DNA of 18,841 nt from an uncultured Bacillota bacterium (lineage in GTDB: Bacteria; Bacillota_I; Bacilli_A; Erysipelotrichales; Erysipelotrichaceae): the NCBI GenBank assembly GCA_900321955.1, contig ONXX01000015.1, forward strand, positions 1 through 18,841, given 5' to 3'. Both the position numbers and the translations under genes were made by a program. This document shows, piece by piece, positions 7,256 to 14,297 of the stretch. Each line of letters opens with the position of its first letter. The stretch's first letter is position 1. The notes beneath the pieces are model-generated. The model was not told where the DNA came from. It did no database searches and saw only the letters and a list, made by a program, of their open reading frames with translations.

Positions 7256-8176
7256 TTATCGATCGATGCGGACCTCTGTCTTTTCGGCGATCTCCTCGAT
7301 CAATGTCCTATCCGGCAGATCTTCGCTCATCACCATCGCCGTACCGGTCGCCCCACCATAGCGCAATGCTTCTTCTATACCTTTGTTTAATGACAGCTGA
7401 CCGACAAAGGCTGCCAGCATCGAATCGCCGGCACCGACTGTCTTGTAGAGCGTGACCTTCGGCGACCTGATTGCGTAGCTTCCCGCTTCGCCGTCATAAT
7501 AGGCATTCCTGCCGCCAAATGACAAAAGGATATTTCTCACCCCGCACTCATGAAGCAACGGCAGATAGTCTTTATAGTTTTCTTCGCTGATTTCCGCTTC
7601 ATTCAACATGAACCTGAACTCATCGATGTTCGGCTTGATCAGAAAGATATCCAGACCCTTCAGATCTTCTGCCGTCATATTCGGCACATCCAGGACGACC
7701 TTTGCCTTTTTATCGCTGGCCTTGCGGCAGATCTGTTTCACGTAATCCTTATCCACGTTTTTCGGCAGATTGCCGTTGATCATCAGATAATCATTTTCGT
7801 TTAATTCATCAATGGCTTTAAGCAGTTCTTCCTTTGCCTTTTCGCCGATCACCGGTCCGCCGGAATTGAAGGCTGTTTCCTGCCCACCCAGGACCTTGAC
7901 GTTGATGCGGGTTGCCCCTTCTTCGTTGTTGATCGGGCAGGCTTCAATAAAAGAATACTTCTTTAAGAACTGATCGATAAACTGACCGGTCAGCCCGCCG
8001 CAAAAGTAGACAGCCTTTGACGGGACAGAGAAAAGATCCAGGATCTTGGAACAGTTGATCCCCTTGCCACCGGCAGAATACTGGTATGCATCAAAACGGT
8101 TGATCTGCCCCAAATCGATCGTATCAACACGAATGTAATAATCCACGGAAGGGTTGAGCGTGACGGTATAGATCAT
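7256..8176 (-). CDS. 1-phosphofructokinase / hexose kinase family protein (PfkB type)
   Basis: A 306-residue PfkB carbohydrate kinase of the FruK/LacC subgroup. It starts MIYTVTLNPSVDYYI, as typical 1-phosphofructokinases do. It has the sugar-binding loop SAGGKGIN (about residues 34-41), LIKPNIDEF (about 181-189) and the catalytic PfkB signature KTVGAGDSMLAAFVG (about 247-261), with the base Asp in GAGD. The most likely reaction is ATP-dependent phosphorylation of fructose 1-phosphate, with tagatose 6-phosphate as an alternative. No fruA, fruR or lactose genes are nearby, so the substrate is not settled by context. The frame stays open to 8287, but the ATG at 8174-8176 has a perfect AAGGAG 7 nt upstream and gives the expected start. 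The lipoprotein gene ends 11 nt upstream, so the two are cotranscribed. Confidence 0.87.
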   Translation of the reverse strand: MIYTVTLNPSVDYYIRVDTIDLGQINRFDAYQYSAGGKGINCSKILDLFSVPSKAVYFCGGLTGQFIDQFLKKYSFIEACPINNEEGATRINVKVLGGQETAFNSGGPVIGEKAKEELLKAIDELNENDYLMINGNLPKNVDKDYVKQICRKASDKKAKVVLDVPNMTAEDLKGLDIFLIKPNIDEFRFMLNEAEISEENYKDYLPLLHECGVRNILLSFGGRNAYYDGEAGSYAIRSPKVTLYKTVGAGDSMLAAFVGQLSLNKGIEEALRYGGATGTAMVMSEDLPDRTLIEEIAEKTEVRIDR

Positions 8177-8187
8177 TTTTTTTCTCC

Positions 8188-9366
8188 TTAGGAATCCTGA
8201 TATTTTTCCAGATGAATCGTTCCAATATAATATAAGCTGTCTTGTGAAACGGTCGCGAAAGTGATCTTTCTGCCATTTTCGCCGCATTTTACAAGCTCAT
8301 ACGGAACATTGGAATCGCTGTAGCGGGCATAGAGAGAGTCTTCGCTCTCCCTTTTCATTTTGACAAAAACATTTAAACCGAAATCATCCATGGCGTCGAT
8401 GACACGCTGCTTGATCAGCAAGCGGTAATACGGCAACTCCGGATTATCCAGGACATACCTGTTCGCATGACGCTGATCGGGAACGAGGTAGGCATTTTTG
8501 TTTTCTTCCGCATCTACCGGCAAGGCATAGTAGTCCGCATCCAGGATCGCCTGCAGTTCTTCAGCCTTTCCGGCTTCTTCAAGCAGGATGTCTCCTTCTT
8601 CCAGAACAAAGTTTGGTACATAGGACATTACGTAGACGCCTTCCAGGACTTCGATAAAGACGTTCCTGTACCAGTCCACACCTCGGGAAAAGAACAGATT
8701 GGCGATTGCCACGACATCCTGATCATATGCTCTGATGTAATGGCTCATGAAATCGACGGACAACATGCCACTTCCTGCTTCAAAGATAGTAAACTCACAG
8801 CTTCCATCCAGATATTGGCTCATCACTTCATTGAATTCATTGATACGCTGTTCATGATCGACGCCCTCTTCCTTTTCAAGAAAGATCCGCAGATCATAAG
8901 GACGAGCTTTTTCCTTTTCCAGGTAAGCTTTGATGTCTCCCTCGTAGAGGCTTGTAAAGACGCAGTGATCAAAAGTTGTCATTGCCGTTCGGTTGAGATC
9001 GTATGCCGCGACCAGTCTGTTTTTTGTAACCTTGTCCAGCATCGGAACCAGGATCTCGGAATTAAAATCTTCCTTGATCTCCTTAGCCTGACGATCATCC
9101 GCAAAGTATTTCTGAGTGTTGTTCCAGTAGACCGAATAGCCGTCACTCATTTCATAAGCCCGGTCTTCCGTTTCCGTATAACCGAACATGCCGTTATTTC
9201 CTGCCTTGTACGATCTTTTGATGTCCACATCCTTGAGTCCGTATTTTTCTTTGTAGTATTTTAAGGCTCTTCTCTCGACGTTTTCATAATGCAGGCTTCT
9301 ACAGCCGCTTAAGAGTAAAAGCGCCAGAAGAAATACGCAAAGCAGTCCTTTTTTATTCATGTTCAT
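8188..9366 (-). CDS. hypothetical lipoprotein
   Basis: A 392-residue secreted lipoprotein of unknown family. The N-terminus has Lys residues, a hydrophobic stretch and a lipobox LLLSGC with the acylated Cys at residue 22. The rest is hydrophilic, rich in Asp, Glu and Tyr, with no membrane segment and no enzyme motif I recognise. It should sit on the outer face of the membrane. The gene starts at 9366 or at the ATG two codons later; no ribosome binding site is seen, and a perfect TATAAT lies only 8 nt upstream, which suggests a nearly leaderless message. It is followed after 11 nt by the PfkB kinase, an unexpected partner. A role in sugar uptake would be a guess. Confidence 0.75.
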   Translation of the reverse strand: MNMNKKGLLCVFLLALLLLSGCRSLHYENVERRALKYYKEKYGLKDVDIKRSYKAGNNGMFGYTETEDRAYEMSDGYSVYWNNTQKYFADDRQAKEIKEDFNSEILVPMLDKVTKNRLVAAYDLNRTAMTTFDHCVFTSLYEGDIKAYLEKEKARPYDLRIFLEKEEGVDHEQRINEFNEVMSQYLDGSCEFTIFEAGSGMLSVDFMSHYIRAYDQDVVAIANLFFSRGVDWYRNVFIEVLEGVYVMSYVPNFVLEEGDILLEEAGKAEELQAILDADYYALPVDAEENKNAYLVPDQRHANRYVLDNPELPYYRLLIKQRVIDAMDDFGLNVFVKMKRESEDSLYARYSDSNVPYELVKCGENGRKITFATVSQDSLYYIGTIHLEKYQDS

Positions 9367-9374
9367 ACGCTTTG

Positions 9375-9380
9375 ATTATA
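9375..9380 (-). promoter_or_regulatory. -10 element (TATAAT) of the lipoprotein-kinase operon
   Basis: A perfect TATAAT on the minus strand ends 8 nt before the lipoprotein ATG at 9366. Transcription would start at or next to the start codon. No convincing -35 is seen. Confidence 0.45.
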
Positions 9381-9461
9381 TCGTTTTTACCTCTTTTAAA
9401 GAAACTGTTCGATCTTCGTTTTTCATTTTTACAGTCGCTTGTGCGGTAAAATGAAAGCGGT

Positions 9462-11015
9462 ATGAGATTAAACAACGAAAACATCCACGCCTCGATCAAA
9501 GAGTTTGAGAAACAGTTTCCCGAAGACCTTCAGACCAGACTGATGATCGAAGAAGTCCTTTTAAATTTCCGTGATCATTTCGGAACAAAAGCCGAATACG
9601 GTTTTCGCGTCCGCCGCAGGCCGTTTGGCTTCTCCCGTGTCCTGATCTCGCTCAAAGGAGAACCCTTCAATCCGCTGGCGGAAAGCAAAGAAGACAATAT
9701 CTCGCTGATTCTCTCTTCCCTGATGGAAGATACCGTCAAAAAGGATTCTTACCGTTATCTTTTAGGCACGAACTTTGTCCGTTTCACTCTGGCCAAAGAC
9801 AAGAAAAGCAGAAAGATCCCCGGCGGCAACGTCACAATCGCTGCCTTGCTGGCGGTGATCTGCGGTCTGGCTTTCCGTCTGGTACCGGAGGCTGTGCGCC
9901 TGCCGATTCTGAGTGATCTGATCGAACCGGTCTCTTCCAGACTTCCGAAAGTCATCTCTGCACTTTCCGTACCGCTCATCTTCGTATCGATCCTGACCGG
10001 CATCTGTGCCCTGGATGAGATCTCTTCCTTGAGCTCTTTAGGCTCCAGAGTCATCAAGCGCTTCTTTTTAACCATCTTATTTGTCATGGGCGTCACCTTC
10101 CCGTTCTGTCTGCTCTTCTTCCCCAACACCTTATCTTTCGGTAAAGGGGGCTTTGAAGTCCAGACCCTGATCACCTTCTTGTTGGACATCATTCCAACCA
10201 ACGTCTTTACGCCCTTCACCGAAGGACGTACCGCCCAGGTGGTCTTTCTCGCCTTTGTGGCCGGCATCGCCTTACTGACCCTGTCGGACACCACGGCAAG
10301 GATCCGGGCCCTGGTACCGGAACTCAATGCCCTGCTTCTACAGATGATGAAGTCTGTCTCTTTCATCATCCCGGCCGTGGTCTTCTTATCCTTATTCAAG
10401 ACCTTTGCCGGCGGTGATCTGGAAGCTGTCGTCTCTTCATGGCGCTTTGTGGCCGTCAACTATCTGGCAACCATCACCGCGGTCACTTTGACCGTCCTTC
10501 GTTTGCCGGTATTCCATCGCTACAGTGCCCTCACCTTTATCAAAAAACTGCAGCCTTTACTGGTCGGCTGTTTTGCGACAGGCAGCCATTCGATCTTCAC
10601 CAACCTCCAGTATGAACTGGCAGAAAAGGAACTGGAGATCCCCAAGAAACTCTACAGTTTCTGGATCCCTCTGGCCCACGCCTTATTTGCGGTATCCAAT
10701 ATCGTACCGCTATTTGCCTCGGTCTTCTTCAACGCCTATACCAACCATCTGGAAGTCACCTTTTCCAAGCTGATCCTGATCGTTCTCTTACTGGTCGAAC
10801 TGGCCATCGCTTCGCCGAAAGTTCCGGGTGGCATCCTTGCCACCTACTCATTACTTTTTGCTGAAATCGGCTTACCGGACAATGTCCTTGGACTCCTTAT
10901 GGCCTCCAATGTCTTTTTGGTCAACTTCGAAGTGGCATCCGGCATGCTGCTGAAGTTCTCGGATCTTGAAGATCTGCACTTGCGCATGCAGAAAGAAAAA
11001 GCAGCAAATCATTAA
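9462..11015 (+). CDS. SDF-type cation symporter with HATPase-like N-terminal extension
   Basis: A 517-residue protein. Residues from about 120 on form a polytopic transporter of the sodium:dicarboxylate/amino acid symporter (SDF/DAACS) family, with PRLPKVISALSVPLIFVSIL-like TM3 (about 160-178), a re-entrant-loop region FATGSHSIFTNL (371-382) and the HP2 loop ASPKVPGGILATYS (450-463). The NMDGT motif typical of glutamate/aspartate carriers is not recognisable (AVSNIVPLF instead), so the substrate may differ. Residues 1-115 are an extra cytoplasmic domain. They have EEVLLNFRDH (30-39), GEPFNPL (66-72) and YRYLLGTNFVRFTL (97-110), resembling the N-box and C-terminal strand of anti-sigma/HATPase_c_2 domains, though the DxG Asp is absent. 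It is a single-gene unit closed by a terminator. The start at 9462 has only an AAAGCGG-like site. Confidence 0.82.
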   Translation: MRLNNENIHASIKEFEKQFPEDLQTRLMIEEVLLNFRDHFGTKAEYGFRVRRRPFGFSRVLISLKGEPFNPLAESKEDNISLILSSLMEDTVKKDSYRYLLGTNFVRFTLAKDKKSRKIPGGNVTIAALLAVICGLAFRLVPEAVRLPILSDLIEPVSSRLPKVISALSVPLIFVSILTGICALDEISSLSSLGSRVIKRFFLTILFVMGVTFPFCLLFFPNTLSFGKGGFEVQTLITFLLDIIPTNVFTPFTEGRTAQVVFLAFVAGIALLTLSDTTARIRALVPELNALLLQMMKSVSFIIPAVVFLSLFKTFAGGDLEAVVSSWRFVAVNYLATITAVTLTVLRLPVFHRYSALTFIKKLQPLLVGCFATGSHSIFTNLQYELAEKELEIPKKLYSFWIPLAHALFAVSNIVPLFASVFFNAYTNHLEVTFSKLILIVLLLVELAIASPKVPGGILATYSLLFAEIGLPDNVLGLLMASNVFLVNFEVASGMLLKFSDLEDLHLRMQKEKAANH

Positions 11016-11026
11016 AAAACGCAAAG

Positions 11027-11076
11027 AAAAAAGACATCGTTGATGACGTCATTTATCCCTCTTCGATGTCTTTTTT
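11027..11076. terminator. long-stem bidirectional terminator
   Basis: AAAAAAGACATCG (11027-11039) pairs perfectly with CGATGTCTTTTTT (11064-11076), a 13-bp stem. The 24-nt loop contains the palindrome TGACGTCA, so a second small hairpin may form inside. It separates the convergent symporter and HAD phosphatase genes and has U-runs in both directions. Confidence 0.8.
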
Positions 11077-11082
11077 GTATTC

Positions 11083-12210
11083 CTATTTTCTGGTTACTTC
11101 ATCACCGTAGATCGTCTTCCAGTCATTGGCCATGGAAATAGCGACCCAACCGTTTTCTTCACAGTCCTTAACCATCTTTTCCGCCTTTTCCACGTTGCCG
11201 TTTTCTCTGACGACATCGTCACAGCATAACATAAAGCCCATGGAACGATACGGATTGTTGGCAGTTGCATAAGTTGCCATTGCGAAGTCAGTGGAAGAAT
11301 TGCCGAACGCCAGTACAGGCTGAACGCCGATCTCCTGCTGGATGGTGGTGACCTTGTTGGTCCTGAGGTTCTTCAACAGGAACTGTCCGGCAAGAACCAG
11401 ATCATCATCACTCGTGAAATTGTAGTCTAAGCCGTCCGTATCTGCCTGCGAAGAAGCGACGACCAGCTGGTCAGAACCGATGATCTGACGTGGCGGAATA
11501 TTCAGGAAGGACAAGCCCTGGACAGCACCTCTGACGATCAGACGGTCCGTACCGGAAACGATGTAGCATTGGAAATCATTGTTCTGCAAATAGTCGATCA
11601 CTTCCACCATCGGAAGGTAGAAGGCATCGCCGCGGTTCATATTGTTGTAGCCCGGAGACGGTGTCTTGGCAAATTCAGCGACATAGTCATAGAACTCTTT
11701 GATGGTCATGCCGGCAAAGGCAGAAGCAACTGCCTGACCATGTAACGCCATCAGATCGGAAGCGGATTTACCGGTATCGATGAACTCCTGAATCTTATCG
11801 GCAACCATCAGTTCGAATTCACTTGCCGTGTGATTTGGATCTTCGAGGACTCTGTGCATCAGCAGCATGTGATCGAAGTAGACCGGATCGGTCTCACAGA
11901 ACAGTGTACCGTCAAGGTCAAAGACGGCAACACGGTTTTCTAACGGAATGAAATTGGCGGAAGCAGGATCGGTGACATCCTTGACGTATTCTTCAAGGGC
12001 GGCCTTCGCCGGCGCATCATCGTTCCATAAGGACAACCAGTTTTCTTCAGCCTGTTCAGGTTCACTTGTTTCGTTTTCAACCGTTTCGTTGACCGGTTCC
12101 GGTTCAACTGCTTTCTTTGACATGAGACTTTGTGCGTAGAGGAAGCTGACGAGAATCAGGAGGCAAGTCGAGACAATCGCTAAAGTCTTCCACTTCTTAT
12201 TCATATCCAT
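11083..12210 (-). CDS. membrane-anchored HAD-family phosphatase
   Basis: A 375-residue HAD-superfamily hydrolase, phosphoserine-phosphatase-like. It has an N-terminal membrane anchor or uncleaved signal (residues 8-27) and an acidic linker (about 35-60). The catalytic domain opens with motif I VAVFDLDGTLF (94-104), where both Asp residues are present. Motif II is in CYIVSGTDRLIV (about 206-217), motif III is the Lys in NLRTNKVTTIQ, and motif IV is in VLAFGNSSTDFAMA (about 299-312), with a Ser-Ser-x-Asp in place of the usual GDSxxD. It probably hydrolyses a phosphate monoester on the outer face of the membrane. The ATG at 12210 has AAGGAG 8 nt upstream. It is transcribed alone, from a TATAAT 65 nt upstream, with two small hairpins in the leader. 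Confidence 0.85.
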   Translation of the reverse strand: MDMNKKWKTLAIVSTCLLILVSFLYAQSLMSKKAVEPEPVNETVENETSEPEQAEENWLSLWNDDAPAKAALEEYVKDVTDPASANFIPLENRVAVFDLDGTLFCETDPVYFDHMLLMHRVLEDPNHTASEFELMVADKIQEFIDTGKSASDLMALHGQAVASAFAGMTIKEFYDYVAEFAKTPSPGYNNMNRGDAFYLPMVEVIDYLQNNDFQCYIVSGTDRLIVRGAVQGLSFLNIPPRQIIGSDQLVVASSQADTDGLDYNFTSDDDLVLAGQFLLKNLRTNKVTTIQQEIGVQPVLAFGNSSTDFAMATYATANNPYRSMGFMLCCDDVVRENGNVEKAEKMVKDCEENGWVAISMANDWKTIYGDEVTRK

Positions 12211-12227
12211 ATTCTATTCTCCTTTTT

Positions 12228-12266
12228 TCAGGCATCGGATACCTGAGAAATATCGGGTTTTGCCCG
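12228..12266 (-). other. paired small hairpins in the leader of the HAD phosphatase gene
   Basis: The roughly 58-nt leader contains two short stems: CGGG/CCCG with a 5-nt loop (12254-12266) and TCAGG/CCTGA with a 9-nt loop (12228-12246). The second lies just upstream of the ribosome binding site. They could tune mRNA stability or translation; no known riboswitch is recognised. Confidence 0.35.
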
Positions 12267-12274
12267 CATTGACT

Positions 12275-12280
12275 ATTATA
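12275..12280 (-). promoter_or_regulatory. -10 element of the HAD phosphatase gene
   Basis: A perfect TATAAT on the minus strand, 65 nt upstream of the ATG at 12210. The best -35 at the right distance (TTTCAT) is poor. Confidence 0.45.
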
Positions 12281-12329
12281 TCCCATTGATTCAAAAATGA
12301 AACTCTCAGATCAAAAGGGATCGTTCTGT

Positions 12330-12800
12330 TTATTGCGTTATGGTGATTGTCACATCGCCATTGCCCAGAAGCTCTTTTAATTCTTCCTGGCTCTTGTCTT
12401 CAATGTGTCCCAGCATCGTATAGGCCCAGGAATTGGACCCGTAGAAGACGACCAGCTGATCGCCGGAATACAAGACGATGTCGCCGTAAGACGTCGTGGT
12501 CTGTACATCGTTTCTCGGCAAACTCTGTCCGATAGCACCGACCTGTTCAAAGCCGCCGTACATGGACATCGAAATCTGCAGATCGTTTTCTTTTACGATG
12601 TCTTTTAATGCCTCAACACTTTCATTGTCTTGCCAGATGACATTGACTTCTTCTTCATTGATCCATAACTTCATATTCACATCTTCCTTTTCTGTTATTT
12701 CATTCTCGCTTGTTTCTTTTGTTTCCGCTGTTTCTTCTTTCTTTGTACTGCAGCCTGCCATTAAGAATATAAGCAGGATGCAGATGATCATCTTCTTCAT
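12330..12800 (-). CDS. cyclophilin-like-fold lipoprotein
   Basis: The frame is open further upstream, but the ATG at 12798-12800 has AAGGAG 8 nt before it and is followed by a lipoprotein signal (MAGC lipobox, Cys17). The product is 156 residues. After a Glu/Thr-rich spacer (about 18-41), residues 44-156 form one domain beginning KLWINEEEVNVIWQDNESV, with a later SYGDIVLYSGDQLVVFYGSN. This pattern is that of the cyclophilin-like (Cyclophil_like) fold proteins of Bacillota and Bacteroidota. They share the cyclophilin barrel but usually lack the prolyl-isomerase site, and their function is unknown. It is the second gene of an operon, 22 nt behind the DUF2798 membrane protein. Confidence 0.82.
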   Translation of the reverse strand: MKKMIICILLIFLMAGCSTKKEETAETKETSENEITEKEDVNMKLWINEEEVNVIWQDNESVEALKDIVKENDLQISMSMYGGFEQVGAIGQSLPRNDVQTTTSYGDIVLYSGDQLVVFYGSNSWAYTMLGHIEDKSQEELKELLGNGDVTITITQ

Positions 12801-12822
12801 CGCACAGTCTCCTTCCGGTATT

Positions 12823-13290
12823 TTATCTGTCTTCTTTGATTGGCTTTCTGTCGCCAAAGACCAGCCGGCTGTATACCGGTGTGATCAGAAAGCTTAACAC
12901 GAAGTTTGCCGCGATCGAGATGCATTCCGATCTTAATAACATCGGCCAGAACGGGATCTTCGCCCCATGGGCAGTCGCGGACGAATGGACCAGACAGACC
13001 ATGAAGAAGGTCATGAACGGCGTATAGCCGATCGCCGATACGGCCGCCGCAATGATGCGGGCCTTTAAAGTGCCGGGTCTGGCACCTGCCTTTTCACACA
13101 AGGCATCACTGATCTTCTTGATCGGTATGATAAAGCCGATGATCAGTGAGATCAGAAAGCTGATGCAGAAACTCTTTAAGAAGCCCGGGACAGTAAACAT
13201 CCCCGAACTCAGATTGCCGATCAGCGATAAGACAAAGCTCATCGTTATTCCCATCAGTAAACTCATTTTGACTGCCGGATTTTTCGTCAT
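12823..13290 (-). CDS. DUF2798 family membrane protein
   Basis: A 155-residue integral membrane protein with four hydrophobic segments (about residues 9-28, 37-55, 79-103 and 119-138). They are arranged as two similar halves, each with a GxxMS/T-type helix followed by a second helix. This is the layout of the DUF2798 family, small inner-membrane proteins of unknown role. The ATG at 13288-13290 has GAGG 6 nt upstream. It is first in a two-gene unit with the cyclophilin-fold lipoprotein and diverges from the ROK kinase across a 71-nt region with back-to-back -10 elements. Confidence 0.78.
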   Translation of the reverse strand: MTKNPAVKMSLLMGITMSFVLSLIGNLSSGMFTVPGFLKSFCISFLISLIIGFIIPIKKISDALCEKAGARPGTLKARIIAAAVSAIGYTPFMTFFMVCLVHSSATAHGAKIPFWPMLLRSECISIAANFVLSFLITPVYSRLVFGDRKPIKEDR

Positions 13291-13310
13291 ATTATTCCTC
13301 GGATAAATTA

Positions 13311-13333
13311 ATTATATCGAATTTCGCTATAAT
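13311..13333. promoter_or_regulatory. divergent, mutually overlapping promoters
   Basis: A TATAAT for the minus-strand DUF2798 operon (13311-13316) and a TATAAT for the plus-strand ROK kinase (13328-13333) lie only 11 nt apart, facing outward. Each -35 region must fall on or beyond the other -10, so RNA polymerase can probably occupy only one promoter at a time. Neither -35 is a good match. Confidence 0.5.
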
Positions 13334-13361
13334 CAAATTAGTAAGAAAGGATGATCCATTT

Positions 13362-14264
13362 ATGAAACTGCTGGTCTTCGATATCGGCGGGACAGAAATC
13401 AAATATTCGATCATGGACGAAACACTGTCCATGGAACACAGCGGACATGTCCCGACACCGATTGATTCTTTTGAATCCTTTTCCAAAATCATCTGTGACA
13501 TCTATCAGGAATACAAAGAGGAAGTTGAAGGCATTGCCATGTCGATCCTCGGTTTTGTCGATTCAAAAAACGGTGTCATCAAAGGCGGCGGCCTTCTTCG
13601 CTACAATTGGCAGCGGCCTTTACGGGATGAACTAAGCAGGCTCTGCGGCTGCAAAGTCGTCATGGAAAATGACGGCAAGGCGGCAGTCAAAGCGGAATAC
13701 CGGAAAGGTTCTCTGATCGGCACACAAAATGCAGCGGTCTTTGTGGTCGGTACCGGTGTCGGCGGCGGCTTAGTCGTCAACGGCCAGCTTTTACGAGGGA
13801 TCCATGAGACGGCCGGCGAATTCAGCTTCATCTCCTCCGATCTGGAAAAATTCAACGGACCGGACAGTTTTGTCGGCTACACCTGTTCGACCCGATCGCT
13901 TTTGGATGAATACAAAATGCTCTCGCAAAGCGAAGAAGCGATTGACGGCCGTCAATTATTTGAACGTCTGTCTGCAGATAAAGCCGCAAAAGAAGCTCTG
14001 GATCATCTTGGCATGCGCATTGCCAAACAGATCTACAACCTCTATTGGATTCTGGATCTGGAAAAGGTCGCTATCGGCGGGGGCATCTCGGCACAGCCTG
14101 CCCTGATCGAAGCGATCAATACACAATTCAAAAAACTCATTGAAGGCCACCCGATGGCCAAATACCTGCCGATCAAGGACCTGCAGATCGTCAAAGCCAG
14201 GTACGGCAATGAGGCCAACCAGATCGGTGCCTTCCTGACCTATCTGGAACAAAAGGAAGCATAG
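13362..14264 (+). CDS. ROK family sugar kinase (beta-glucoside kinase-like)
   Basis: A 300-residue ROK protein of the kinase (not repressor) type, lacking an N-terminal helix-turn-helix. It shows the phosphate-binding loop FDIGGTEIKYSI (residues 5-16), the catalytic MENDGKAAVKAEY (about 101-113), the glycine-rich FVVGTGVGGGLVVNGQLLRG (about 127-146) and the adenosine-site VAIGGGISAQP (about 236-246). The Cys-rich zinc motif found in many ROK glucokinases is absent, as it is in BglK-type beta-glucoside kinases, so phosphorylation of a beta-glucoside or another modified sugar is more likely than plain glucose. No PTS or glycosidase gene is nearby. AAAGGA lies about 10 nt before the ATG, and a bidirectional terminator follows directly. 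Confidence 0.87.
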   Translation: MKLLVFDIGGTEIKYSIMDETLSMEHSGHVPTPIDSFESFSKIICDIYQEYKEEVEGIAMSILGFVDSKNGVIKGGGLLRYNWQRPLRDELSRLCGCKVVMENDGKAAVKAEYRKGSLIGTQNAAVFVVGTGVGGGLVVNGQLLRGIHETAGEFSFISSDLEKFNGPDSFVGYTCSTRSLLDEYKMLSQSEEAIDGRQLFERLSADKAAKEALDHLGMRIAKQIYNLYWILDLEKVAIGGGISAQPALIEAINTQFKKLIEGHPMAKYLPIKDLQIVKARYGNEANQIGAFLTYLEQKEA

Positions 14265-14269
14265 CACTT

Positions 14270-14297
14270 AAAAAGGAGATTGCGTCATCTCCTTTTT
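14270..14297. terminator. bidirectional terminator
   Basis: AAAAAGGAGAT (14270-14280) and ATCTCCTTTTT (14287-14297) form a perfect 11-bp stem with a 6-nt loop. It lies between the ROK kinase stop (14264) and the stop of the minus-strand ABC exporter (14298) and ends both units. Confidence 0.85.

Noticed and set aside
8467..9264. 265-codon plus-strand frame opposite the lipoprotein gene
   Set aside because: The minus-strand frame has a lipobox and an operon partner. The opposite frame has no ribosome binding site and reads like the antisense of a coding sequence.
9755..10459. 234-codon minus-strand frame opposite the symporter
   Set aside because: The translation is Lys/Arg/Ser-rich with no domain, and the plus strand encodes a clear membrane transporter.
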